Part shown: positions 22,706-30,985 of the stretch, one piece after another
How the letters are laid out: each line of letters begins with the position of its first letter
Position numbering within the stretch: position 1 is the first letter of the stretch
Virus record (IMG/VR): IMGVR_UViG_3300005588_000064
Coordinates: 1 to 34,376 of that record
Direction: 5' to 3' (one strand)
Source: a virus
DNA length: 34,376 bases
The notes under the pieces: generated by a model
The model's input: only the letters and a program-made list of their open reading frames with translations
Databases searched by the model: none
Told to the model about the DNA's origin: nothing
Program-made: the position numbers and the translations under genes

Positions 22706-23109
22706 CAATACAGCGTTCATTTGATGAAGATGCCATCGCTGATGTCTTGTTACATGAGGATGTTCTAGAGCGGTTTTATTTGCCAGACGAACCTATATGC
22801 ATACCTTTTCACCCTAACTGCTTTTATTTAATGGCCCGACTGAATGATGATATAGCGGGTATATTTCCTTGCTATATCAAAGACGATGGATTCTATATGA
22901 ATGTAGGTTTTTTACCAAAGTATCGCGGGAAGATTGCCTTGTATGCGATGCGTGAATTGATTGATTGGGTCAAAAGCCATTTGCCAGAGAAAAAGATGCG
23001 CTGTTTTATCCTCTCAGGCATGAAGGATGTAAGACGTTATGCCGCTTCTGGCGGGTTTAGATGCATTTCCAAAAATGAAGATAAATACCTTTATGAGATA
23101 CCACAATGA
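22687..23109 (+). CDS. P22 gp14-like protein (GNAT-fold, head assembly)
   Basis: The 140-residue protein shows a degenerate N-acetyltransferase pattern: a beta core (FYMNVGFLPKYRGKIALYAM) where acetyl-CoA-binding loops normally lie, then MRELIDWVKSHLP and RCFILSGMKDVRRYAASGGF. P22 gp14 is of similar size and place and is needed for infectious heads. Position between the gp26 slot and the ejection genes supports the assignment. Whether it still acetylates anything is unclear. It overlaps both neighbours. Confidence 0.65.
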   Translation: MGSNRVTIQRSFDEDAIADVLLHEDVLERFYLPDEPICIPFHPNCFYLMARLNDDIAGIFPCYIKDDGFYMNVGFLPKYRGKIALYAMRELIDWVKSHLPEKKMRCFILSGMKDVRRYAASGGFRCISKNEDKYLYEIPQ

Positions 23110-24116
23110 CTGGTTTTGCTAATGATATATTAGGTGATGTTCTTGGTAACGATGACCAAGCTGATGCCGCCGATAGGGCTGCAAGAACTCAAGCTGATGC
23201 CGTTATGCGCGGCCAAGATCTTTTTCAGGAAAACCTTGAAGCGGGAACAGAGATAGCCAAAAGGCTGTTCAGGGGATCAGCAGATAACTTGCGATTTGGC
23301 GCCGAAGCCCAGATCAACAATATCAGTCGCGGTGAAACCCGCGCCATGGATGAACTGAATTCTGGCGAGCAAGGCACAAAAGAGCAGATTGAAAAAACCT
23401 TGGGTGAATCATTGCAAGCGTTGCGATCAGGTTATGCGGAAGCTGAGCAGCCTCTGCAAGGTTATTCGCAGCGCGGCGACCAGGCCAGCGAAATGCAGGC
23501 GGCACTGTCAGGCGCTTTGGGTGAAGATGCTCAACGAACCGCTATAGAGCAGTTTAAATCATCTGGCTTGATGGATTTCTATCAGGATGAGCAAGAACGC
23601 GCTATACAGCGTGGTGCTGCCGCACGTCAAAATTTATTGTCACCGAAAACGCTAACAGCTCTCCAAGATCGTGCATTCAAACAATCGCAATCTGATTACG
23701 ATAATTATGCAAATCGGTTGGGTGAAATATCCGACCGAGGTATGGGGGCTGGCTCTATGCTTGCCTCATTGCGTGAGCGTCTTACAGGTAATACACAGGG
23801 TGCCATTGAGCGCTCCGGTACAACCTTAGCTGACATTATCCGTATGTTCTCTGGCGACCGTGCAGGCTTGAAGCGTGACACTAACAGAGAAATAGGCGCT
23901 ATCCGAGGCAGCGTAAATAAAGATGTAGCTCAAACCAAGCAAAATCTTGGTCAGTTATTGTTGAATGCGAACATTGGCGCCGGTACAACCTTGGCTCAAC
24001 TTGCACAGAACTATGGTACGGCAAACGCTCAAGGCGATGCCTTCAGGGCTGGTCAACCTACAGGAATGCAGCAGGCGCTTCAGTTCGGCTCAAACGCTAT
24101 AGCGGCATTAGCTTAA
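23106..24116 (+). CDS. DNA ejection protein (P22 gp7 position)
   Basis: 336 residues, rich in Gln/Ala/Arg and predicted helical (DQADAADRAARTQADAVMRG, ERLTGNTQGAIERSGTTLAD). The end (QGDAFRAGQPTGMQQALQFG) is small-residue rich. In P22, gp7, gp20 and gp16 leave the virion with the DNA and form a channel across the envelope. Sequence similarity to gp7 is not evident by eye; the call rests on gene order and on its composition. The ATG overlaps the gp14-like stop (ATGA). Confidence 0.65.
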   Translation: MTGFANDILGDVLGNDDQADAADRAARTQADAVMRGQDLFQENLEAGTEIAKRLFRGSADNLRFGAEAQINNISRGETRAMDELNSGEQGTKEQIEKTLGESLQALRSGYAEAEQPLQGYSQRGDQASEMQAALSGALGEDAQRTAIEQFKSSGLMDFYQDEQERAIQRGAAARQNLLSPKTLTALQDRAFKQSQSDYDNYANRLGEISDRGMGAGSMLASLRERLTGNTQGAIERSGTTLADIIRMFSGDRAGLKRDTNREIGAIRGSVNKDVAQTKQNLGQLLLNANIGAGTTLAQLAQNYGTANAQGDAFRAGQPTGMQQALQFGSNAIAALA

Positions 24117-24137
24117 ACTCATTAAAGGTATTTTTTT

Positions 24138-25250
24138 ATGGTCTCACCTCTTCAGCGAGTGATTACCTCGGATATTATCAATCAGGCGGCAGACACGAAG
24201 ATGGCTGTAGCTGATAGTGCCGGAAAGGGTCTAGCAAACGTTGTGCAAGGCAAAAAGCAGCGCGATAAAAAAATTCAATTTCAGGATGCTTACCAAGATA
24301 CGATGATCGCTATGCAAATCATCAACTCCAGTGATATGGATGATGAGCAAAAGCAGGCTGCTCTAAACAACCATCTTCAGCAGCGCGTCGATAAATTGGG
24401 CGCTCAAGGGGCAAATACCGCCGATACGCAAGGCTTGATGGCTAAGCCTTATGCTGAGCAGGTGGCTGAGCTGCGGGGTATAGCTTCCACCTTTGCGCAA
24501 AATGAAGCGCAACTTAAGGCGATAGGGTTGGTAGGCGGCCAACAGGACAATATTCTCACTGCATCACAGGTATCACCCACCGGGCAGGTCTATAAGCTCA
24601 CCAATTCTGGCGGCGTTGTGGCCGAAGAGGTGGAGGGTTACCGAGGTGAAAATAAGGAAGATCCTCAAGGTCAAATAAATACATTGCGTGGTGGTATTGC
24701 AGATGTCACTAAATCTTTCAGGCAGGTAGAAGAGTCATACAGTCGTATTCAAAAAGTAGGCAATAAAGGCACTGCAGCAAGCGATATGTCTCTTATTTTC
24801 AACTTTATGAAAATGCTTGATCCCGGGTCAACGGTAAGAGAGGGTGAGTTTGCGACTGCACAAAATGCCGCCGGCGTTCCTGAAAGAGTAGCTAATCTGT
24901 ACAACAGAGCAATGCAAGGTACACGCTTGGGTGATGATCAAAGAGCTGATTTTATGAGTCAAGCACAAGATTTATTTTCAGCGCAGCGCTTGGCTACAGA
25001 TAACCAAATTGAAAATATTCTTCAGCAGGCCGACCAGGATCAAATTAGCCGTGAACGTGTTTTTGGCTCAGAAAGGCTGAAATCTTTTAATGAGAGAAGA
25101 GATGCAGGTAAAAATCCACCAAGGGATAAGACAGGTCCAATCACAAACAATACACCTCTTGTTAATGGAAAAGGCTGGGGTCTGCAACAGGATGCCAACG
25201 GTAATCGTGCTTATGTTGGCCCAAACGGCGAAATTGAAGAGGTTAACTAA
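24138..25250 (+). CDS. DNA ejection protein (P22 gp20 position)
   Basis: 370 residues, Gln/Asp/Ala-rich and helical, with KMLDPGSTVREGEFATAQNA near residue 230. That segment is a soluble-lytic-like helical motif often seen in phage internal virion proteins. The C-terminal 60 residues are Gly/Asn-rich and end in a small beta segment (NGKGWGLQQDANGNRAYVG). By order it corresponds to gp20 of P22 (471 residues). Its stop overlaps the ATG of the next gene by one base. Confidence 0.65.
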   Translation: MVSPLQRVITSDIINQAADTKMAVADSAGKGLANVVQGKKQRDKKIQFQDAYQDTMIAMQIINSSDMDDEQKQAALNNHLQQRVDKLGAQGANTADTQGLMAKPYAEQVAELRGIASTFAQNEAQLKAIGLVGGQQDNILTASQVSPTGQVYKLTNSGGVVAEEVEGYRGENKEDPQGQINTLRGGIADVTKSFRQVEESYSRIQKVGNKGTAASDMSLIFNFMKMLDPGSTVREGEFATAQNAAGVPERVANLYNRAMQGTRLGDDQRADFMSQAQDLFSAQRLATDNQIENILQQADQDQISRERVFGSERLKSFNERRDAGKNPPRDKTGPITNNTPLVNGKGWGLQQDANGNRAYVGPNGEIEEVN

Positions 25251-27115
25251 TGGCTTTTGATTTAGCGTCTGCCAAGCCTATTCAGGAGAAGTCAGGTTTT
25301 GACCTGTCCACAGCCAAACCTGTGGCGAATGATTCAGCTTTTCAAGATGAGCAATCCATGACGGCGGGTGAGCTTGCATCAGGTGTTTTTAGTGTGGCCG
25401 GCGTAGGAGCAGCAAACGTTGGTAAAACAGCACTTGAGGGTTCATTAGCTCTATCAGGTCAAATCGCCAGGCCATTGATACCTGTTGCCAACAATATCGC
25501 CAGAAACTTCGGTTTTGATGGTCGAATGAAAGACATAAAGGTTGATGATTCACTCAAAGCTGCAGAAGCTTTAACCGATAAGCTGCCCTCAGTTGAGATT
25601 AATGAAGATGGCGAGAGGCTTATCACTATGCTATCTGAAAAATATCAAACAGCTCCTGAATTACTGAAAAATATAGTAAATGATTTCGTTAATATGGGCG
25701 AAAACTTCGGTGAGACGGCATTTAATGCAGTAGAGGATTTACCTATTCCGGCTGAAGCCAAGGGCGCTGTTGCTGCTACTGCTAGAGTTTTACCTGATGC
25801 ATTGGAGGCCGCAACTGGCTTTACAGGAGGGAAAATTGCTGTCGATGCGTTGCAACCCAAACTAACTGCCTTAAAGTCACGTTCTCCCGTCGTATCTGAG
25901 TACATTGAAGAAGTGCTTACCACGCCAGCAGAGCAGGCCCGGAGTATAAAGAGTCCTCGGTATGAATCGGTCAAAAAGGCGAATGCTAGGCAGGGCATCA
26001 TCGATGGAACTATTGAGGGGGCAGGATGGCGCATAGATAAAAAAAGCGGGAAGGTCATACCTGATCGCCTAGGCCGCGATCTTATCAAGCAGGGTGTTAG
26101 TGAAAAGTTGATTGTTGCACCCAACCGCATGACAGCGGGTGATCGTGAAGCAGCTTCAAAAATGATCGAGAGTGCTGAAAACTTCATACGCGGCGTAAAG
26201 GGATCAGAGCGAAATATTCCTCAGTCTGTCATTGGTGAGAATGCGATGAAGCGCTTCAAAACTATCATCAATGCACAAAGGGAGGCCAGCAAACGGATTG
26301 GTGCTGCCGTAGAGAGTGACTTAAAAGGTAAGTCAATTGATATTCAGGAAATCGTTGATGATTTCGATAATAACCTCTATGAGCTAGGTGTCAGAGTTGT
26401 TGACGCAGATCAGCTGGATTTCTCAAACTCCCTCATTCAGCGCAGCAACACCACGCCTATTAGTGATGTGTATGCGCGACTAAAAACGTCCTACGATGAT
26501 GCGTCTGAGCTACATGAATTAAAGCGCTACATATCCAAACAGATTGATTACGATAAAAAGGCACCCCTGGTTGCTTCATTGGATGATGAGGCAGAAACAG
26601 CACTCAAGGCCGTAAGATCCAAGATCAATGAACGGCTTAAAGCTATGTCTGATGACTATACCAAAGCCAACGAGGACTTTGCTATGGCCGCGGAAACCAT
26701 CGTTCCTTTTGCAAAGGAGATGGGTAGAAGGTTTGATCCCCAGTCAGGGCGTGTTGAATCTCTGGTTGGTCAAGAGCTCCGTAAAACTATAACCAACTAT
26801 GCTAAAGCGAATGATTTAATTGAGGCTCTAGACAATCTCGACTCTACGGCCAGAAAATTCGGCGGTGAGTTCGACGACGACATCATGACGCAAATTATGT
26901 TCAACTCAGAACTTGAGAGGGTTTTTGGTTCTTTCAAACCGAATTCGATGCAAGGTGTGATGGAGAAGGGTGCAGGAGTTGCTTTAGATAGAGCGGGTGT
27001 CACTGGGCAGGCCGTTCAGTTTGGCTTGAATGCAGTGAAAGATAGGATTTATGTACCGCCAAGCGAAGAGAAATTGAGGTTAGCCAGGCAATTAAAAGAG
27101 TTAGTTAATCGCTAA
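25250..27115 (+). CDS. DNA ejection protein (P22 gp16 position)
   Basis: 621 residues (P22 gp16 has 609). The N terminus has a duplicated FDLSTAKP-like motif (FDLASAKPIQEKSGFDLSTA), which also occurs in several phage internal virion proteins. A Gly/Ala-rich segment (GVFSVAGVGAANVGKTALEG) at about 45-65 may insert in membranes, and the remainder is helical. gp16 enters the host first and enables DNA transfer across the inner membrane. It is the last of the three ejection genes; a minus-strand gene overlaps its final 4 bp. Confidence 0.7.
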   Translation: MAFDLASAKPIQEKSGFDLSTAKPVANDSAFQDEQSMTAGELASGVFSVAGVGAANVGKTALEGSLALSGQIARPLIPVANNIARNFGFDGRMKDIKVDDSLKAAEALTDKLPSVEINEDGERLITMLSEKYQTAPELLKNIVNDFVNMGENFGETAFNAVEDLPIPAEAKGAVAATARVLPDALEAATGFTGGKIAVDALQPKLTALKSRSPVVSEYIEEVLTTPAEQARSIKSPRYESVKKANARQGIIDGTIEGAGWRIDKKSGKVIPDRLGRDLIKQGVSEKLIVAPNRMTAGDREAASKMIESAENFIRGVKGSERNIPQSVIGENAMKRFKTIINAQREASKRIGAAVESDLKGKSIDIQEIVDDFDNNLYELGVRVVDADQLDFSNSLIQRSNTTPISDVYARLKTSYDDASELHELKRYISKQIDYDKKAPLVASLDDEAETALKAVRSKINERLKAMSDDYTKANEDFAMAAETIVPFAKEMGRRFDPQSGRVESLVGQELRKTITNYAKANDLIEALDNLDSTARKFGGEFDDDIMTQIMFNSELERVFGSFKPNSMQGVMEKGAGVALDRAGVTGQAVQFGLNAVKDRIYVPPSEEKLRLARQLKELVNR

Positions 27116-27309
27116 ATTCCCAACAGGAAAAAGGCCGCTAATGTAAGAATTACTGCTGCCACAATCACAAAAAAAGGCGTCAACTTAAGAAACACTCTAG
27201 ACATACGATCTTCGGGAAAGGTTCGATTGATTATATAGCACAAACAGTAAGCGCAAACACTGAGTAGCACACACTGGATCAGGTCGAAAAAAACAATAAA
27301 AATTTCCAT
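27112..27309 (-). CDS. Two-span membrane protein in the P22 immI position; possible superinfection-exclusion protein
   Basis: The 65-residue protein has two strong membrane segments (IFIVFFDLIQCVLLSVCAYC and LTPFFVIVAAVILTLAAFFL) linked by a short basic loop (NRTFPEDRMSRVF). It is on the minus strand between the ejection genes and the tail fibre, against late transcription. P22 carries its second immunity region, including the inner-membrane exclusion protein SieA, between genes 16 and 9. The location and topology match, but sequence similarity to SieA is not apparent. An upstream TTG at 27363 would add 18 residues. Confidence 0.6.
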   Translation of the reverse strand: MEIFIVFFDLIQCVLLSVCAYCLCYIINRTFPEDRMSRVFLKLTPFFVIVAAVILTLAAFFLLGI

Positions 27310-27402
27310 TGGTGTTTTGCCCAAAACAATCAAGTAACAAGATACATCAACCAAACATTTCAATCAAATGATTCAGCCCACAAGAAACTATAGGCACTTA
27401 CT

Positions 27403-28668
27403 ATGACAAGCCGGTTTAAAAACCCGTTCCCGCAATATTTTGATGACAATGGTCAGATATTAGTGGCAGGACGCCTTTATTTCTACGAGCCTGGCACAAG
27501 CAATATTCAGCGAGTCTATCAGGATCAAGCATTATCTAGCCAGCACCCAGATTATGTGACACTTACAGGTGCCGGCAGAGTTCCAGATATTTTCTTCTCT
27601 GGCTATAGACGTGTTGTGCTAACTGACTCTAGCGGGAATGAAGTTGATGAGGCTGATCCGGTTGATCTTTTCGGTAAGGTTCAGTTCAACATATGGGGGG
27701 CAACCATAGACTATGGTGTGGGCGATATTGCTCAGGACCCCAGCGATAGCGACTTCTATATATCGCTCACTAATAATAACAACAGTAACGATCCCTCAGG
27801 ATCACCGACCCACTGGTCTAAGATAATTTTTATTGGTATTTACAATAGTAACGAAACCTATGCTGCAGATAACGTTGTGGCTGATGGCGGCATTCTCTAC
27901 TTCTCACTAGTTAATAACAATATTGGTAACACTCCTGCATCATCGCCTTCGCAATGGTCTAGCTTTGCCTCTTCTGCAGCCAATACCACATACGATAACG
28001 CAGCCTCTGGCTTGGCCGCCATAACAGTTCAAGCCGCTATCGATGAGCTTGAGTCAGAGAAGGCAGTCAAAGCAAATCCGAGTTTTACTGGTGAAATTAG
28101 CCTTGTGGGTACATCCGTTTCTGAGACAGAGTTAAGCATTCTTGAGGGTGCGACCATTTCAACCGCAGAACTGAATACACTGGACGGTATCACAGCAACT
28201 ACCGCAGAACTGAATACACTGGACGGTATCACAGCAACTACCGCAGAACTGAATACACTGGACGGTATCACAGCAACTACCGCAGAACTGAACCACTCTG
28301 ATGGCCTAACCAGTAATATACAGAGCCAGATAAACGCAAAGCTAGCCTCAAGTTCTGATTCGATTTCTGCTTACTGGGGCAGTATTCGGTTTGTTTCTGG
28401 TACGACCGCCTCGGCTGATCAGGAGTCAGGGTTATCCATTACGTGGTCGGTGCCAGCCACTGGTGTTTATCGGGGAGTTTTTGCCTCAGCACGCTCAGCT
28501 TCAACTTACTGTCTTCAAGGGACTGCTCAGTCAGCCTCTGGGGCTGCCACAATATTGACCATTTATGGTAATGGTAAAACCGTCAACGGTTTTGATCTTT
28601 ATAATTTAAACGACAGCGGCGCAGCTAAGGTTGCTTCGCACAACTATGTAACTATCTGGGAGAATTAA
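27403..28668 (+). CDS. Tail fibre/tailspike with head-binding-like N terminus and 13-residue repeats
   Basis: Residues 1-95 (NGQILVAGRLYFYEPGTSNI, LTGAGRVPDIFFSGYRRVVL, TDSSGNEVDEADPVDLFG) follow the pattern of tailspike head-binding domains, which attach to the tail hub. The middle contains chitin-binding-like WS modules (SPTHWSKIIF and SPSQWSSF) and then a stalk of TAELNTLDGITAT repeats. The last 90 residues are a beta-rich receptor-binding tip (SGLSITWSVPATGVYRGVFA). No enzymatic motif is visible. Its position after the gp16-like gene and the immI-like gene equals that of P22 gene 9. Confidence 0.85.
   Translation: MTSRFKNPFPQYFDDNGQILVAGRLYFYEPGTSNIQRVYQDQALSSQHPDYVTLTGAGRVPDIFFSGYRRVVLTDSSGNEVDEADPVDLFGKVQFNIWGATIDYGVGDIAQDPSDSDFYISLTNNNNSNDPSGSPTHWSKIIFIGIYNSNETYAADNVVADGGILYFSLVNNNIGNTPASSPSQWSSFASSAANTTYDNAASGLAAITVQAAIDELESEKAVKANPSFTGEISLVGTSVSETELSILEGATISTAELNTLDGITATTAELNTLDGITATTAELNTLDGITATTAELNHSDGLTSNIQSQINAKLASSSDSISAYWGSIRFVSGTTASADQESGLSITWSVPATGVYRGVFASARSASTYCLQGTAQSASGAATILTIYGNGKTVNGFDLYNLNDSGAAKVASHNYVTIWEN
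28162..28292 (+). repeat. 39-bp tandem repeat in the tail-fibre stalk
   Basis: Three perfect 39-bp units (28162-28200, 28201-28239, 28240-28278) plus 14 bases of a fourth. Each codes TAELNTLDGITAT. Absolute identity between the units, including silent positions, means recent slippage or duplication. Fibre length could vary between isolates in 13-residue steps. Confidence 0.95.
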
Positions 28669-28670
28669 TA

Positions 28671-29066
28671 ATGTCACGCATCATGTCTATTAACCCTTAT
28701 AGCAGGCCGCTTGATGTCATCGAGGGGATTGCTAAGCAGACGTATCAGGCATGGAAGGACTACTGCGATGAGCACTCGCTTAAGACCTGGCCTGAATGGG
28801 CACAGGATGATCTTTCTGTGATGGTTGAGGAAAACCAAATGGTCGATTACTACTTGCAGAAACCCGATTTAACCCCTGAGGATCTGCATGCTCTTAATCT
28901 GGGTCATTGGCTTGATCAGCGCTGGATGTTTGGCGGTGAAAGAGGGAATGTAGTTGGCGGAAGCTTTTCTACCAACCCGTTTCTGACTGACTACGATTCA
29001 CTGGGTGATCATTACAAGCACCGGTATGATCTATTTTTTGAGACTATAAAAAGTCTAACCGCCTAG
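28671..29066 (+). CDS. Hypothetical protein downstream of the tail fibre (131 aa)
   Basis: A soluble, acidic, aromatic-rich protein (IAKQTYQAWKDYCDEHSLKT, WPEWAQDDLSVMVEENQMVD). Two bases after the fibre stop comes its ATG, so it is co-translated. Small genes in this place often encode fibre-assembly chaperones, which is my best guess; no known family is seen. Its end overlaps the convergent SGNH gene by 23 bp. Confidence 0.65.
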   Translation: MSRIMSINPYSRPLDVIEGIAKQTYQAWKDYCDEHSLKTWPEWAQDDLSVMVEENQMVDYYLQKPDLTPEDLHALNLGHWLDQRWMFGGERGNVVGGSFSTNPFLTDYDSLGDHYKHRYDLFFETIKSLTA

Positions 29067-29601
29067 CCATTTCATCATGATAGCCCTGCATGCCGTGAAT
29101 GCCGTCAATGTAATCTGGCTTTGGCGGCTCTACCACTGTGCTGCATAGCCCTCTTACTGCATTAGCGTACTCTTCACCCTGAGGAAGAATGCAAATAACA
29201 TCCCCGTCAATCGTGTCCAGAACTTGCTGATAGATCATCGTGAAGGTATCTATAGGCGTTTCCCAGAGATAGTTTGCCGTTCCTAGCGAAAGGATAATAT
29301 TTCCTGTAGGCATGCTGTATTCTTCTGGGAGTACCGCCCATATGGGGCGTCCAGGCACGCACTCTGACTGAAGTCCTAATAGGTTGGGCCATGCTGTTGG
29401 GCTTTGAGCTGATGGATCTTCAACAGGGTAGACATACTCACCTAGCGAGTCACAAATTACTGTCCATTCGGTAACTGTATCTTGAGAATGTTCTGAGCAG
29501 CCCACTAAAGCCAGTAATAGCAAAGCCATTAGCTTTGATCTGGCCGATATTGTTCTGTTCAGTGAGTTCCAAGGAGTGTGCACTTGTATCCAAAGGTCCA
29601 T
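29044..29601 (-). CDS. SGNH/GDSL-type hydrolase lipoprotein beside attP
   Basis: The motifs of SGNH esterases are visible: D51-S52-L53-G54 (block I, nucleophile Ser), GTAN at 107-110 (block III) and D166-G-I-H169 (block V). A hydrophobic segment ends in the lipobox LVGC (Cys35), so the protein should be an envelope lipoprotein. It could remove acyl groups from lipids or surface glycans. The start is uncertain: ATG at 29601 gives a long n-region, while ATG at 29529 leaves no basic residue before the hydrophobic core. A longer reading to 29880 is spurious because it translates the tRNA-like attP core. It is on the minus strand at the end of the prophage, typical lysogenic-conversion cargo. Confidence 0.7.
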   Translation of the reverse strand: MDLWIQVHTPWNSLNRTISARSKLMALLLLALVGCSEHSQDTVTEWTVICDSLGEYVYPVEDPSAQSPTAWPNLLGLQSECVPGRPIWAVLPEEYSMPTGNIILSLGTANYLWETPIDTFTMIYQQVLDTIDGDVICILPQGEEYANAVRGLCSTVVEPPKPDYIDGIHGMQGYHDEMARRLDFL

Positions 29602-29648
29602 TTTAGATAACCAAAGCCCAACACAACCCTTCAGAGAATCAAAAAAAC

Positions 29649-29666
29649 CGCAACGAAACGCAACGA
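29649..29666 (+). other. Candidate integrase arm-type sites, left pair
   Basis: CGCAACGA occurs at 29649-29656 and 29659-29666, 10 bp apart, so on the same face of the helix. CTATAGC follows at 29672-29678. The same motif pair with CTATAGC is found on the other side of the attP core, within the end of the integrase gene. Pairs of short direct repeats flanking the core are typical of lambda-type arm sites. Confidence 0.6.
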
Positions 29667-29767
29667 GAAACCTATAGCAGTCGGCATTAATGGCATCAAA
29701 TAAAGCTGAAACAAGGGCAAAAACCACTGTATAAGCACTGTATAGATAGTTTGTTTTGTGGTCTTTG

Positions 29768-29816
29768 AACACTGGCAGTGTTGAGGTCAGCGGTTCGATC
29801 CCGCTAGGCTCCACCA
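29768..29816 (+). other. attP core: 3' part of a tRNA-Ala(GGC) gene
   Basis: The 49 bp fit tRNA numbering from position 28 to the CCA end. They hold anticodon-stem bases, U33, anticodon GGC, a 5-base variable loop (AGGTC), a T arm AGCGG-TTCGATC-CCGCT, acceptor strand AGGCTCC with U70 (the alanine G3-U70 identity base), A73 and CCA. The base before it (G29767) would not pair with G43, so similarity to the host tRNA likely ends there. No 5' half of the tRNA is present. Integration here would rebuild a complete host tRNA-Ala gene. There is no functional tRNA in the phage itself. Confidence 0.93.
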
Positions 29817-29830
29817 ATAAAATCAATGAC

Positions 29831-30985
29831 TTATCCTTCGTCTTCATCTTCTTTACCCTCTTTTTGCAACGAGCGCGCAACGAAACTATAGCTTTTCAGT
29901 GGGTCAAAGTCCTGTAATTTTTCAGACTTTTTGTACACTTCATAAAAGTATCCCTCGATAGACTCTAAACAGTTATCAAGATAATTAGGGTCGTTTGGCG
30001 CGTATATCTCTGTAATTTCACTGCCTTTGGCGCTGTGACCAAGTTGTGCTGATACGTGCCACGCCTTAATGCCTTCGGCGCGCAGATGCCTTGCGATGGT
30101 ATGGCGAATAGATGAGGGGACAACTAGTTCGTCAAGCTGTGCCTTCTGTCGGGCTGGTAGCCAGTCCCGGTTTCTTAAATTGTTGAGGTTCGGGACGTGA
30201 CTTGATTGTGTAATTAGATTCTCATCGTGGTAGATACACCTGATGAAACTAGGCAGCCTAACCGTTGATCGGTATTTATTCGTTTGCACATCACTAGCCA
30301 AGAGATCGATCAACCCCTTTTCCTTATCAACCCTTGAGCCATGAAGCTCTATTGCAGCCATTGGTCTACAGGCACAAGCAATCAATATCATTAAAAAGCG
30401 AACCATTTTGTCATTGGAGTTATCGAATAACTTTGCTAGTTCCTCTACCTCTAGCGGCCTCCACCGCTCAATCTTAGGCATCTTATATTTTGCTAAATGC
30501 TTAGTCGCTGATACCAAAGGGAGAGGAGAGCCTAGCATATCGTTCTTCCAGGCAAATGTGATGGCTGCTGAGCCTGTTTTGAATATTGATTCAATAGTTC
30601 CTTTCGCATACCCCTTTCCCTTTAAGTGTTCAATGAACTGTCTTTGTTGTGGCGGTCTAATTTCTCTTACGAGCTTCTCGGGAAAGTACTCTAGCCACAT
30701 AGCAGCGTTTCTTTTTTCGGTATCTGACCTAGTGAGGTGCTTTGCATGCTGTTTCCAATACTCAAGTAGGCATCTGGACAGCTCAAGGTCATTATCGAGA
30801 ACAGGACTTGTTTTATTGACAAACCATTCTTCGAGTTTTAGCTTTGCGTCTTGAAAACTTTTAGTGCCAAGGCTTGTAGATCTTCTTTGCTTGGTTTGTA
30901 CGTCGTACCATGTTCTACACCAAGATCCGCTTCTATTTCTTGTGAGGTAGTAGTCGCCGACTCGGTACGTTTTCTCAGTTTCCAC
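29831..30985 (-). CDS. int: Tyrosine recombinase integrase
   Basis: 384 residues. An N-terminal strand-rich domain (WCRTWYDVQTKQRRSTSLGT) is followed by a core-binding region (about 65-160) and the catalytic domain. Catalytic residues visible are R207 in ACACRPMAAIEL, R294 in SSIRHTIARHL, H317 in LGHS and the nucleophile Y328 in EITEIYAP. The first His of the usual H-x-x-R box is Ser here. The enzyme integrates the phage at tRNA-Ala and excises it together with a directionality factor. It is the last gene of the leftward operon and ends next to attP. Its start overlaps the upstream gene by 148 bp. Confidence 0.95.
   Translation of the reverse strand: METEKTYRVGDYYLTRNRSGSWCRTWYDVQTKQRRSTSLGTKSFQDAKLKLEEWFVNKTSPVLDNDLELSRCLLEYWKQHAKHLTRSDTEKRNAAMWLEYFPEKLVREIRPPQQRQFIEHLKGKGYAKGTIESIFKTGSAAITFAWKNDMLGSPLPLVSATKHLAKYKMPKIERWRPLEVEELAKLFDNSNDKMVRFLMILIACACRPMAAIELHGSRVDKEKGLIDLLASDVQTNKYRSTVRLPSFIRCIYHDENLITQSSHVPNLNNLRNRDWLPARQKAQLDELVVPSSIRHTIARHLRAEGIKAWHVSAQLGHSAKGSEITEIYAPNDPNYLDNCLESIEGYFYEVYKKSEKLQDFDPLKSYSFVARSLQKEGKEDEDEG
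29865..29883 (+). other. Candidate integrase arm-type sites, right pair
   Basis: TGCAACGA (29865-29872) and CGCAACGA (29876-29883) are 11 bp apart in the same orientation as the left pair, with CTATAGC again following (29886-29892). They lie inside the last codons of the integrase gene, about 50 bp from the attP core. Confidence 0.55.

Noticed and set aside
29768-29816. A complete functional tRNA gene
   Set aside because: Only the 3' part from position 28 is present; no D arm or 5' acceptor strand is found upstream.
29602-29880. N-terminal extension of the SGNH protein beginning at 29880
   Set aside because: It translates the tRNA-like attP core (giving the well-known false peptide VEPSGIEPLTS) and part of the int gene.
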